This document shows, in pieces, positions 1-8,031 of a stretch of 31,937 nt of DNA (the first letter of the stretch is position 1; every line of letters begins with the position of its first letter). Under the pieces are notes generated by a model. That model did not search any database. It had not been told where the DNA came from and worked only from the letters and a program-made list of their open reading frames with translations. This DNA comes from SZUA-287 sp036397975 (GTDB taxonomy: Bacteria > Bacteroidota > Ignavibacteria > UBA10030 > UBA6906): contig DASWHW010000119.1 of NCBI GenBank assembly GCA_036397975.1, forward strand, positions 1 through 31,937, in the 5' to 3' direction. The position numbers and the translations under genes were made by a program.

Positions 1-145
1 GGTTATCTATTCCAAGAGTAATGTCGATGTCACGGGTCAGGCGAGGTTCTCCGTGCAAGAGAACTGCTTGTCCACCTATGACCATATAGGGGATGCCAGC
101 ACTTTCCAGCGCCCGGGCAAGTTTAGCGAGGAGGGTTTGATACAT
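1..145 (-). CDS. Nucleotidyltransferase (AbiEii/MNT-like), N-terminal part only
   Basis: The minus strand from the ATG at 143-145 gives 48 residues before the window ends, so only the N-terminus is visible. It shows a short helix, then GGQAVLLHG (residues 24-32) and RLTRDIDI, with Asp39 and Asp41 forming the DxD pair expected of the nucleotidyltransferase fold. The Gly-Gly motif followed by HG, R-T and DID matches the AbiEii/MNT-like families known from toxin-antitoxin and abortive-infection pairs. It overlaps the small gene upstream by 23 bp, so the two are probably translated together. Whether it acts as a toxin, an antitoxin or a housekeeping enzyme cannot be decided from this fragment. 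Confidence 0.7.
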   Translation of the reverse strand, partial: MYQTLLAKLARALESAGIPYMVIGGQAVLLHGEPRLTRDIDITLGIDN

Positions 146-335
146 TTGCGTTCAGTGCGGCAGCAAGCCGGATGTCATCCTCCAGGCCGAGGAGCATGTC
201 ATGGTCTCCGAAACGTCCAAGTTCGCGTGCCTCGTTGTAGAGCGAGTCAAGAATCTCGTACTTTTCTTCAAGAGAGAGTTTGTCCTTCGCGAGCGACGAT
301 CGTTTGAAATCACTATATGACGGATCGGTGATCAT
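123..335 (-). CDS. Small hypothetical protein paired with a nucleotidyltransferase
   Basis: This 70-residue, charged, mostly helical reading frame has no signal peptide or membrane segment. Its 3' end overlaps the nucleotidyltransferase start by 23 bp, which suggests a two-gene unit. I do not recognise a family. The core (KYEILDSLYNEARELGRF, then a GLEDDIRLAAALN stretch) looks like a small partner or antitoxin-type protein. I see no Shine-Dalgarno sequence before the ATG, so the start may be wrong or translation may be leaderless. The coding assignment rests on the overlap and on a plausible amino-acid composition. Confidence 0.5.
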   Translation of the reverse strand: MITDPSYSDFKRSSLAKDKLSLEEKYEILDSLYNEARELGRFGDHDMLLGLEDDIRLAAALNANVSNPPR

Positions 336-421
336 GTGTCAAGTTAGGAATATTGTTATGAGTTTCAAAACGGGGTTCCGGTGATTTGATTAACATGTCG
401 TCGCACATTCCGCTGAATAAC

Positions 422-453
422 AAAAAACGGCCTGTCTTCTTCAGACAGGCCGT
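422..453 (-). terminator. Rho-independent terminator of the sensor kinase gene
   Basis: A perfect 11-bp inverted repeat (427-437 with 443-453, 5-nt loop) lies just after the stop codon of the hybrid kinase gene. Read on the minus strand it is followed by a run of six T (422-427). This is a textbook intrinsic terminator. Confidence 0.85.
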
Positions 454-476
454 CGTCGTTTCCATTCAACGAAGGA

Positions 477-3407
477 TTATTGCGGGACGCCGATAACGTC
501 ACGAATGCGTTTGAGAACTTCGTTCGGAAGATACGGCTTCTGAATAAAATCAACCGCACCGCCCTTGAGCGACCCGTACTTGAAGTTGTGATCGAACTTG
601 CCTGTTCCGAACATCACCTTCACGGCCGGATTGATCCTCTTCATATTCTCGTACGCTTCCCAGCCGCTCATCTTGGGCAAACCGAGATCCGTCAAGACGA
701 AGTCGATTTCGTCCTGGTGGCCTTCGTACATCTGCACTGCCTGCTCACCGTCAATTGCTGTCAGTACTGTATATCCCTCATCCTCGAGAAGAGTCTTCAT
801 GGATTCGAGAAGAAGTTCTTCATCTTCCACGAGGAGAATGGTCTCGTGTCCCCGGCGCACTTCTTCGAGCCGGCCGGTTTCGTTGACCACAGTCGTGAGT
901 CCCTCTTCCGGAAGTGGGAAATACAGTGAGAAGGTTGTTCCCTTGCCGACGTGGCTCTCTACGTCCACAAATCCCCGGTGACTCTGCGCAACGCCGTACA
1001 CAACCGCAAGTCCGAGACCTGTCCCCTTCCCGGTTTCCTTTGTAGTAAAGAAAGGCTCAAAAATCTTACTCTTGGTTTTCTCATCCATTCCGGCGCCCGT
1101 ATCACCCACACGGATCACCGCATATTCGCCGGCTCGAGCGTCAGGGAATTTCGAGCGTGCTTCACTGCCGCTAACACGCTTTGTTTGCATCGTAATAACA
1201 CCCTTCGGTTCGTCCGAGCCGTTGGTCATGGCATCTCTGGCGTTCACGCACAGATTCAGGACGGCCTGGTGCATCTGGTTTGCATCAGAGATGGTCGTCG
1301 TCAGAGAGTGATCAAACTGCACATCGAACGTGATCGACTTCGGGAATGTCGATTGAAGCATCGACAAAAGATCCTGAAGAGAGGTGTTTATTTCAACGGG
1401 CTCGAAGACCGCTTCGGCCTTGCGTGCAAACGTCAACAGTTGTCGCACCATACCGGCTGCCCGGTCGACGGCCTTCTTGATCATCTTTACTTTGCTCGGA
1501 ATCGCATCCAGGTCAGTTCCCGGACGCTCCAGAAGCGACGCGTAGGCAAGAATGATCGTCAACGTATTGTTAAAGTCGTGAGCGATACCGCCTGCAAGCG
1601 TCCCGAGGTTTTCCATCTTCTGTGCCTGACGGAACTGATCTTCCAACTGTTTCCGCTCTGTGTTATCGAAGATATAGCTCTTGATTTCTTTTAGTTCTCC
1701 CTTGTCGTCGAAGGTACCGATGACATTCTGCACTACATGGACCGAAGCACCGTCGACTCTTTGAAGCTCTAGTTCGTAGTATTCAAGCTTCTTCTTTTCC
1801 TTCAGGAGCTTCAGGAACGAATCATAGGATTTCCGACCCGGGAAGAGCGAGATAGTGTTCGTTCCCATCGCTGCTTCAACGGACTTGAACCCAAAGATGT
1901 GGGCAAATGCTGGGTTGCAGGAGAGGAGCTTTCCACCTGGCGTTGCGATAATGTCACCCGTAATATCCTCCATGAAGAACTTTCGGTACTTTTCTTCCGA
2001 GGCTTTTATCGTTTCTTCCGCTTTCTTTCGTTCTGTTACATCATTGATCAGCACCAGCCAGGCATCGCGTCCTTCGAAGCTCAACTGAATCGAGGTCAAC
2101 TCCACGTCGATGACCGAGCCGTCCTTTTTCCGGTGTCGCCAGTAGCCCGATGTTTGCATTTTCAATCCCGCTTGCGCAAGGCGATTCACCAGGGAAGTAT
2201 CGTCTGCAAGAGGAAGAATATCACAGATATTCATGCGGCCAAAATCCTGGCGTGAATAGCCATACGTCCGGACCGCCGCATCATTAACGACAAGAAACTC
2301 AAACGACTGTGCATCGTACACCATCAATGGACTCGGATTACTCTCAAACAGCGAACGATAGCGTGCCTCACTCTCGAGCAATGCTTTTTCGGCAGCCTTT
2401 CGCTCGCTGATATTTCGGGCCACACCAACAAAGCCGATGATCTCTTCGTTTGCCAGGACCGGCGTGAATGAGAATTCCATCGGCAGATGAGAGCCGTCTT
2501 TTCGGATTACATCAACATCAAAAAATCCCTCTTTGGCATTCTCTTCGAACACTTTTTTTGCAAAACGGCGAAGAGATTTGGACTCGGCCAAAAATTCTTC
2601 CAGCGACCGTCCAGTTAACTCCAGTTCCGTGTATCCCAGTGCGGCGACGGCTCCACCCTGGACCATTTCAATTTCGAACTTTTCATCTGTTTTCAATAGA
2701 ATATCATTCATTGCCCCGAGTGCCGAACGCATCGCCTGGTACGGCGTATTCATCGAAATCCTATGACGGAACACGAGGTACACAACGACCGTCAAACCGA
2801 GAGTCGACGTTATGAAGAAAAGGCTTGAGCTATTCTCAAAAAATGTGGTCAGGATCGAAAGCGTAAACGGTGTCGGAAGCAAGAGCATGAGAATTGCAAA
2901 CCCGACAAACAAGAGATTCGATCGGACTCCTTTTTCTTTAAATCCATTAATGGATGAATAGAGGAGCGCGACACCGACTGTAAACAGAATGGACATCCAC
3001 GTAATGTAGAAGATGTGCCCATGCGGGGTGACTCCCTGTGGAGTAAACGGAACTGGAATAAAACCGAGCAGGAGTAGCCCGTAGCTGAACATGCCGGCGA
3101 AGTAATTCATGAACAGAACAGCCTTCGAGTTAAGAATCTCGTACCGACGAACGAAGATCAGCATGAAGTGAATAAAGAAAAATGGAAACAGGGAAAAGAG
3201 AAAGGCCGTCGTTGAGCCCAATGCCCGCAACGCAATGCCCTCGGTTTGATGGCTGACGAAATACCCGGTCACACCCAATCCCACGAGCATCAAAACGCAA
3301 AAAACATAGAACTGCGCCAGGACATTTTTGCGCGAGCGAATCAAAATTATGGAAGCAAGCAACACGTTAATGATGCTGTAGCCGAAAGAAACATAAAAAT
3401 AAAACAT
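477..3407 (-). CDS. Membrane hybrid histidine kinase with three PAS domains and a receiver
   Basis: The 976-residue protein starts with about 215 residues of membrane helices, resembling a 7TM histidine-kinase sensor region. Three PAS domains follow (about 237-335, 347-460 and 472-585). The kinase core has an H-box with His610 (GGIAHDFNN), an N-box (LCVNARDAM, Asn722), DTGAGMD at 769-775, FEPFFTTK and GTGLGLAVV. A C-terminal receiver has the acidic pair Glu861/Asp862, phospho-acceptor Asp907 and Lys957. It should autophosphorylate and pass phosphate to its own receiver. No separate response regulator lies next to it, so the output is unknown. The start is supported by an AGGGGGA sequence a few bases upstream. 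The gene has its own terminator. Confidence 0.93.
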   Translation of the reverse strand: MFYFYVSFGYSIINVLLASIILIRSRKNVLAQFYVFCVLMLVGLGVTGYFVSHQTEGIALRALGSTTAFLFSLFPFFFIHFMLIFVRRYEILNSKAVLFMNYFAGMFSYGLLLLGFIPVPFTPQGVTPHGHIFYITWMSILFTVGVALLYSSINGFKEKGVRSNLLFVGFAILMLLLPTPFTLSILTTFFENSSSLFFITSTLGLTVVVYLVFRHRISMNTPYQAMRSALGAMNDILLKTDEKFEIEMVQGGAVAALGYTELELTGRSLEEFLAESKSLRRFAKKVFEENAKEGFFDVDVIRKDGSHLPMEFSFTPVLANEEIIGFVGVARNISERKAAEKALLESEARYRSLFESNPSPLMVYDAQSFEFLVVNDAAVRTYGYSRQDFGRMNICDILPLADDTSLVNRLAQAGLKMQTSGYWRHRKKDGSVIDVELTSIQLSFEGRDAWLVLINDVTERKKAEETIKASEEKYRKFFMEDITGDIIATPGGKLLSCNPAFAHIFGFKSVEAAMGTNTISLFPGRKSYDSFLKLLKEKKKLEYYELELQRVDGASVHVVQNVIGTFDDKGELKEIKSYIFDNTERKQLEDQFRQAQKMENLGTLAGGIAHDFNNTLTIILAYASLLERPGTDLDAIPSKVKMIKKAVDRAAGMVRQLLTFARKAEAVFEPVEINTSLQDLLSMLQSTFPKSITFDVQFDHSLTTTISDANQMHQAVLNLCVNARDAMTNGSDEPKGVITMQTKRVSGSEARSKFPDARAGEYAVIRVGDTGAGMDEKTKSKIFEPFFTTKETGKGTGLGLAVVYGVAQSHRGFVDVESHVGKGTTFSLYFPLPEEGLTTVVNETGRLEEVRRGHETILLVEDEELLLESMKTLLEDEGYTVLTAIDGEQAVQMYEGHQDEIDFVLTDLGLPKMSGWEAYENMKRINPAVKVMFGTGKFDHNFKYGSLKGGAVDFIQKPYLPNEVLKRIRDVIGVPQ

Positions 3408-3875
3408 CAGGTCCCCCTGGTGGTTTCGTATTTAATAAACTTAGTGCCGACTCTTCATTGCGAGAGAAGAAGCGTGCCTCTTTCACGACTCTAGATGAAC
3501 GGTGCAACTCCCCATTTTGTGTTTGCACCTGTTTGTCCGGAAGCGCATGCAATAAAGCACAAAACCACAGCGTGTTGTATGAGCGTTCGCACAGAGAAGT
3601 CGGTGATGACATCGGTTGCGATGAAGTGTGCTTAAAACAAAAGAGAGAAGGAATGCGTCACCATGAAGTGTACACATGATTTCCAGTGCGTGTGATTGTC
3701 CGCATATGCCAGTGAGTACATGATCGCCGTTCGAAGAAAAGTCTTCAACGGGACCCCTCATCACTCGTGCCGGCCCTCGGTTGCATTCACCTATCATCTT
3801 TCCTATCTTTTGTCCGTTCAATTCGCATTGAAACAATTTACACATCGCAAATCGAGACAACGCCAAAGGTGACGC
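3408..3875. other. Divergent intergenic region without a convincing gene
   Basis: These 468 bases separate the divergently transcribed kinase and enoyl-CoA hydratase genes. Reading frames exist on both strands, but they are rich in Cys and His, lack family resemblance and one runs antisense into the hydratase. I see no RNA gene or strong hairpin. The only supported element is a sigma-70-like promoter facing the hydratase, listed separately. Confidence 0.6.
3781..3809 (+). promoter_or_regulatory. Sigma-70-like promoter for the hydratase operon
   Basis: TTGCAT, a 17-bp spacer and TATCTT lie about 70 bases before the hydratase start. The same TTGCAA/T - 17 - TATCTT arrangement precedes the DUF1573 gene. 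Found by eye only. Confidence 0.42.
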
Positions 3876-4649
3876 ATGTCCTACGCGCACATCATCGTTT
3901 CGCAACAGGATCTTTATGCAGTCGTTCAGATCAATCGTCCCGACGTTCTGAATGCTCTTAATGTCAAACTGATGCATGAACTCGTCGATGCGCTGGAAAG
4001 CCTCGATGCATCGCCCGACGTTCGCTGCATTATTATTACGGGAAATGAAAAAGCATTCGCAGCTGGTGCGGACATTAAGGAAATGGCGGGTGCCACCTCG
4101 ATGGAGATGCTACAACGAGATCAGTTTGCACGATGGGACCGGATTCGGAAAATCAAAACACCTTTAATCGCGGCTGTCAGCGGGTTCGCGCTCGGTGGCG
4201 GGTGTGAGTTAGTCATGACATGCGACATGGTGATCGCGTCGGAGACGGCCAGATTCGGCCAGCCGGAGATCAATATTGGTGTCATGCCCGGTGCCGGTGG
4301 AACCCAACGACTTACCAGGGCGGTAGGTAAAGCAAAGGCAATGGAGATGGTTCTCACGGGACGAATGATCTCTGCTGCAGAAGCCTTACAGTGGGGCCTG
4401 ATTAACACGGTCGTCCCGGTTGAGTATTACCTCGAGGAGGCAAAGGCATGGGCAAAAGAGGTTGCCTCCAAGCCTCCTATCGCAGTCAAGCTTGCGAAAG
4501 AATCAGTGCTGAAGGCCTTTGACACTACTATAGAAGGGGGACTTGAATTCGAACGAAAAAATTTCTACCTCCTCTTTTCCTCGGAAGACCAAAAGGAAGG
4601 AATGAGTGCTTTCTCCGAAAAACGAAAAGCGGAGTGGAAGGGAAAGTAA
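3876..4649 (+). CDS. Enoyl-CoA hydratase (crotonase family)
   Basis: A 257-residue crotonase, close to the usual length. It would hydrate trans-2-enoyl-CoA to 3-hydroxyacyl-CoA in the cytoplasm. The oxyanion-hole region AFAAGADIKEM (about 60-70) and FALGGGCE (104-111) are present. Both catalytic glutamates of true hydratases are in place, Glu111 in GGGCE and Glu131 in QPEINIGVMPGAGG. The C-terminal FSEKRKAEWKGK is typical. AGGTGA just upstream supports the ATG at 3876. It is followed after 31 bp by a second crotonase gene, and the two probably form one transcript. PaaF-like or short-chain hydratase is likely; the exact substrate cannot be told. Confidence 0.92.
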   Translation: MSYAHIIVSQQDLYAVVQINRPDVLNALNVKLMHELVDALESLDASPDVRCIIITGNEKAFAAGADIKEMAGATSMEMLQRDQFARWDRIRKIKTPLIAAVSGFALGGGCELVMTCDMVIASETARFGQPEINIGVMPGAGGTQRLTRAVGKAKAMEMVLTGRMISAAEALQWGLINTVVPVEYYLEEAKAWAKEVASKPPIAVKLAKESVLKAFDTTIEGGLEFERKNFYLLFSSEDQKEGMSAFSEKRKAEWKGK

Positions 4650-4680
4650 TTCCAACCGACAGAATACCAAGGGCTTATGA

Positions 4681-5463
4681 ATGAACTTTGAGACAATCCT
4701 CTACTTACTCAACGACGGCGTCCTTACAATTACGATGAACCGCCCTGAAGCATACAATGCCTTCAACGAAAAAATGAAGAAAGAATTGCTTGATGCGCTC
4801 AAGCAAGGTGAGAAGGATCCAGCCGTCCGATGTATCGTCATTCGCGGGGTCGGAGACAAGGCGTTTTGCTCCGGTCAAGACTTGAAAGAACATGCGGGAC
4901 AGAAACGATCGTTGAAGGAATCTCTTGAACGCTCGTACAACCCGATCATTCGAAAAATACGCTCTATCGAAAAGCCGGTTATTGCAATGATTAACGGCGT
5001 GGCGGCAGGAGCAGGATGCAGTCTCGCTCTCGCCTGCGACATGCGCATAATGACTTCAACGGCGAAGTTGATACAGGCTTTCGTGAGAATTGCACTCGTC
5101 CCCGATACCGGCGCGCACTGGTTTCTTCCCCGTCTGGCAGGCCCTGCGCGTGCATTTGAATACGCCGCAACCGGTCGCGACGTGCCCGCCGACGAGGCCG
5201 AGCGTGTTGGACTGGTCAATAGAACTGTACCTCCGACTGAGTTGGAATCAGTGACCATGGAGCTCGCTCGCTCCTTTGCAGGAGCGCCCACGCGATCTAT
5301 CGGACTGATTAAGCGAACGCTAAATAAAGCGCTCGCAAGTGACCTCGACACGACCCTCGATTATGAAGCGCATATCCAACAAATTGCCTCTGAAACTGAA
5401 GACCATAAGGAAGGGGTACAGGCGTTCCTTGAAAAGCGCAAGCCAAATTTCAAAGGAAGCTAG
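4681..5463 (+). CDS. PaaG-like enoyl-CoA isomerase (crotonase family)
   Basis: A 260-residue crotonase paralogue of a different subtype. AFCSGQDLKE (61-70) and VAAGAGCSLALACD (107-120) carry the oxyanion hole, but the first hydratase glutamate is Ser114. The active-site segment reads FVRIALVPDTGAHWFLPRL, with Asp142 in the position of the catalytic aspartate of PaaG, the isomerase that converts ring-1,2-epoxyphenylacetyl-CoA to the oxepin and also shifts enoyl-CoA double bonds. I therefore prefer isomerase over hydratase. It lies 31 bp after the hydratase gene. The overlapping ATG at 4677 runs into a stop at once, so 4681 is the start. No ring epoxidase (PaaABCDE) or PaaZ is visible, so a general double-bond isomerase is equally possible. 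Confidence 0.85.
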   Translation: MNFETILYLLNDGVLTITMNRPEAYNAFNEKMKKELLDALKQGEKDPAVRCIVIRGVGDKAFCSGQDLKEHAGQKRSLKESLERSYNPIIRKIRSIEKPVIAMINGVAAGAGCSLALACDMRIMTSTAKLIQAFVRIALVPDTGAHWFLPRLAGPARAFEYAATGRDVPADEAERVGLVNRTVPPTELESVTMELARSFAGAPTRSIGLIKRTLNKALASDLDTTLDYEAHIQQIASETEDHKEGVQAFLEKRKPNFKGS

Positions 5464-5486
5464 CCGAAAAAACGTTCTCTCACCTG

Positions 5487-5515
5487 TTGATTCTCGTAAC
5501 CGGAATTTCTATACT
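5487..5515 (+). promoter_or_regulatory. Sigma-70-like promoter for the hydroxyacyl-CoA dehydrogenase gene
   Basis: TTGATT, a 17-bp spacer and TATACT lie in the 90-bp gap between the PaaG-like gene and the dehydrogenase start at 5554. The position and spacing are good. This suggests the dehydrogenase can be transcribed separately from the crotonase pair. Confidence 0.5.
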
Positions 5516-5553
5516 TTTTCGGTCCTCATTTTCAATCCGACATTCACCACACA

Positions 5554-6405
5554 ATGATCAAAACCATAGGCATCGTTGGCGCCGGCACCATGGGTGCTGG
5601 CATCGCCCAGGCAGCCACGCTGGCCCGTCTTGATGTGCTCCTGTATGACGCTTCCCCGGAGGTTCTCAAATCCGTCTCCGGCCGCCTGAAAGGTGATTTT
5701 CGTAGATTCGTGGAAAAGGGAAGAATCTCCAACACGGAAGCGACGGAAGCGCTCGCGCGGATCGAGATTGCCAAAAGTATTAGCAGCTTGGCAAATGCAG
5801 ACTTCGTGATCGAAGCTGCTGTCGAAGACCTCACAATCAAACGTGAGATTTTCAAGAAGCTTGATGCGATTGTTCCCACCCATGCAATTCTCGCCACAAA
5901 CACATCATCACTCTCCGTATCCTCCATCGCCTCCTTCACCAAAACACCGGAATCCATAATCGGCATGCACTTTTTTAATCCACCGGTTCTCATGAAACTG
6001 GTTGAGGTAGTGAAGGGAAAGGAAACATCCATCGAAACCATAAGAACCACTGTCGATCTTGCAACCCAAATGAAGAAAACCCCGGTCGTGTGCAAAGATA
6101 CTCCCGGATTCATCGTCAACCGTGTTGCCCGCCCTTTTTACGGCGAAGCATTGAGGCTTCTTGGTGAGGGTGTTGCCTCTGTGGAAGAAATCGACCGCAT
6201 CGTAAAAAAGTCGGGAGGGTTTCGCATGGGTCCGTTCGAGCTAATGGACTTAATCGGCATTGATATCAATTATGCTGTCACGAAATCCGTGTATGAGCAG
6301 TTCTTTCAGGAACCGCGGTTTCGTCCGCACCCTATCCAGCGGCAAATGGTGGAAGGAGGGACACTTGGTCGCAAGACGAAAAAAGGCTTCTACGAGTACC
6401 CGTAA
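5554..6405 (+). CDS. 3-hydroxyacyl-CoA (3-hydroxybutyryl-CoA) dehydrogenase
   Basis: A 283-residue single-function NAD-dependent dehydrogenase, matching the Hbd/PaaH family length. The N-terminal Rossmann fold has GAGTMG (9-14). The catalytic dyad is His139 (GMHFFNPP) and Glu151 (KLVEVVKG), with Ser118 in NTSSLS and Asn189 in GFIVNR. The C-terminal helical domain ends in LGRKTKKGFYEYP, a standard family ending. It oxidises (S)-3-hydroxyacyl-CoA to 3-ketoacyl-CoA, the step between the hydratase upstream and the thiolase at 8032. Its last 41 bases overlap the next gene in another frame. Confidence 0.94.
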   Translation: MIKTIGIVGAGTMGAGIAQAATLARLDVLLYDASPEVLKSVSGRLKGDFRRFVEKGRISNTEATEALARIEIAKSISSLANADFVIEAAVEDLTIKREIFKKLDAIVPTHAILATNTSSLSVSSIASFTKTPESIIGMHFFNPPVLMKLVEVVKGKETSIETIRTTVDLATQMKKTPVVCKDTPGFIVNRVARPFYGEALRLLGEGVASVEEIDRIVKKSGGFRMGPFELMDLIGIDINYAVTKSVYEQFFQEPRFRPHPIQRQMVEGGTLGRKTKKGFYEYP

Positions 6406-7168
6406 ACCCGCATTCGACCCGAAGGGAAAAATTCTCTGTATCTTCGGCGAGTCTCCCCTTGTGGAGGAGTATGCTGTCCATTGTGTTGCAAGGCGTTTCA
6501 CGGTCCATGCCCGAATCAACTCGACTGAAAAAGATGCAGTCAGATTGTTACCAAAAGGCGCAAAGGCGGTAAGAAAAGGGTCGCCCGACTCCTCTCTGGC
6601 CCTCGAACTTACGAACACATCGGCTGAATTGAAACGGAAAAATCTTATGGAGCTGGACAAGACCCTTCCACTCCAGACTCTTATTCTTACATCATCGATT
6701 ACCATAACGGTTGCAGAGCAAACGACATGGGTGCAGCACCCGGACCGCATTGTAGGTATTGCCGCTCTCCCTTCCTTGCTTGATGGGGAAATGATTGAGT
6801 TTGCACTCCCACCCCATCCAGAGAATTCTGCGACAATGAGGGCAATGGAATTCGCATCATGGCTAGGCAAAGAAGCGGCGTTCGTGCAGGATTCGATCGG
6901 CATGGTGCTCCCTCGCATCATTTGCATGCTTGCTAATGAGGCATGTTTCGCTATGGCAGAAGGTGTTGCTACTTCGGCCGATATTGATACTGCAATGAAA
7001 TATGGAACGAACTATCCAAGCGGGCCGGTAGAGTGGACAGACAAAATCGGTTCACGGCAGGTTTTCGCGGTGATGCGTGCGCTCGCTGATAGTTTTGGAG
7101 AAGATCGATACCGAGTGGCGCCTCTTCTCCAGCGGTCGGCTCTATTAAATGTCGTCCCCGGGCGTTAG
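6365..7168 (+). CDS. 3-hydroxyacyl-CoA dehydrogenase-like protein with degenerate NAD fold
   Basis: I choose the TTG at 6365 because AAGGAGG sits 5 bp before it and because the protein then begins shortly before a beta strand (KILCIFGE). An in-frame ATG at 6260 lies deep inside the preceding gene and has no ribosome site. The protein is then 267 residues. Its last ~100 residues (DSIGMVLPRIICMLANEA onward, YPSGPVEWTDKIG, RYRVAPLLQR) are clearly the C-terminal domain of 3-hydroxyacyl-CoA dehydrogenases. The N-terminal half has the outline of a Rossmann domain but no GxGxxG loop and no His-Glu dyad. It may be a non-catalytic partner of the dehydrogenase it overlaps. It is not a frameshift of that gene, which is complete. 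Confidence 0.75.
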   Translation: MVARRKKASTSTRKPAFDPKGKILCIFGESPLVEEYAVHCVARRFTVHARINSTEKDAVRLLPKGAKAVRKGSPDSSLALELTNTSAELKRKNLMELDKTLPLQTLILTSSITITVAEQTTWVQHPDRIVGIAALPSLLDGEMIEFALPPHPENSATMRAMEFASWLGKEAAFVQDSIGMVLPRIICMLANEACFAMAEGVATSADIDTAMKYGTNYPSGPVEWTDKIGSRQVFAVMRALADSFGEDRYRVAPLLQRSALLNVVPGR

Positions 7169-7178
7169 AAGTAGTGTT

Positions 7179-7207
7179 TTGCAAAACCATTTTTTTTCAT
7201 CTATCTT
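7179..7207 (+). promoter_or_regulatory. Sigma-70-like promoter for the DUF1573 gene
   Basis: TTGCAA, a 17-bp spacer rich in T and TATCTT end about 39 bases before the start codon at 7246. The -10 box is identical to the one before the hydratase operon. Confidence 0.5.
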
Positions 7208-7245
7208 ATTGAAGAATTCTTCCAGCTTTAATCCTGAGGTTTGAC

Positions 7246-7932
7246 ATGCGTTACTCATTTGTGATTCTTCTTGTCGCTGCAAGCTTGACTGTAGTGGCCC
7301 AGCCTAAAATCGAAATTGTCGGAGGAACCAAGCTCGACCTCGGCACAATCAACAGAGGAAAGATTACAGAGAAAAAGATCACCGTGAAAAACACCGGCAA
7401 GGATACCTTGTCGCTCGGCCGAGTTGAAGTCTCGTGTGGTTGCACCGGAACAGTTGTCTCCGACAACATAATTCCCCCCGGCAAGAGTGGATCGATCCTC
7501 ATTACTTTCAATTCAACAAATTTCACAGGGCCTGTCCACAAGTATGTGACCGTCAACTCCAACGATAACGACAATCCACGGACCCAAATCGAGTTTGTCG
7601 CAAATATTGTCCAGGAAGTCAGCGTGAATCCTGGCCAGTTCTGGTTTCGCGACGCAGAAGTCGGGAAGAAATCAACAGCAACGATTGTCGTTCAAAACCA
7701 GGGAAAAGAGGATCTCGTCATTGATTCGTACAACACAAAGCTCAAAGGGCTCTCGATAAGACTTCCTGAGAAGCCAATTCACCCCGGGGAGTCTGCAGAA
7801 ATCGTTGCAGAACTCAAACCCAAATCGGCGATAGTGGTATTGAATGACTCGGTGATTCTGAAAACGAACAACTCCAATCAGCCGCAGGTCTATGTCTATA
7901 TCTACGGCAACGTGAAGGACTTCAAGTTCTAG
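7246..7932 (+). CDS. Secreted DUF1573-domain protein
   Basis: A 228-residue protein with an N-terminal signal peptide (about 1-19, cleaved near VVAQ). Two immunoglobulin-like DUF1573 repeats follow. The first has the hallmark SCGCTG (Cys64 and Cys66), preceded by the typical LGTINRGKITEKKITVKN pattern and followed by PPGKSGSILITFNS. The second repeat (about 125-225) keeps the fold but lacks the cysteine pair. These domains are common in exported proteins of Bacteroidota relatives and their role is not established. GAGG seven bases upstream supports the start. It sits between fatty-acid-type genes, but nothing in it suggests a part in that pathway. Confidence 0.87.
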   Translation: MRYSFVILLVAASLTVVAQPKIEIVGGTKLDLGTINRGKITEKKITVKNTGKDTLSLGRVEVSCGCTGTVVSDNIIPPGKSGSILITFNSTNFTGPVHKYVTVNSNDNDNPRTQIEFVANIVQEVSVNPGQFWFRDAEVGKKSTATIVVQNQGKEDLVIDSYNTKLKGLSIRLPEKPIHPGESAEIVAELKPKSAIVVLNDSVILKTNNSNQPQVYVYIYGNVKDFKF

Positions 7933-8031
7933 CAAGGTTCTAACTTCCATCCGTTGATCCTTCCACCATCTCACCAGAAGCAAGAACAATCGTTTCGGTA
8001 ATGATGTCCTTCACTGGCAATTTCACAATCG

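Noticed and set aside
3483..3977. A 164-codon minus-strand frame in the divergent gap
   Set aside because: It runs antisense into the hydratase gene, is unusually rich in Cys and His, shows no family motif and has no ribosome site.
5554..7168. The dehydrogenase and the following gene as one frameshifted protein
   Set aside because: The first gene is full length with a normal C-terminal ending, and the second brings its own N-terminal fold and ribosome site.
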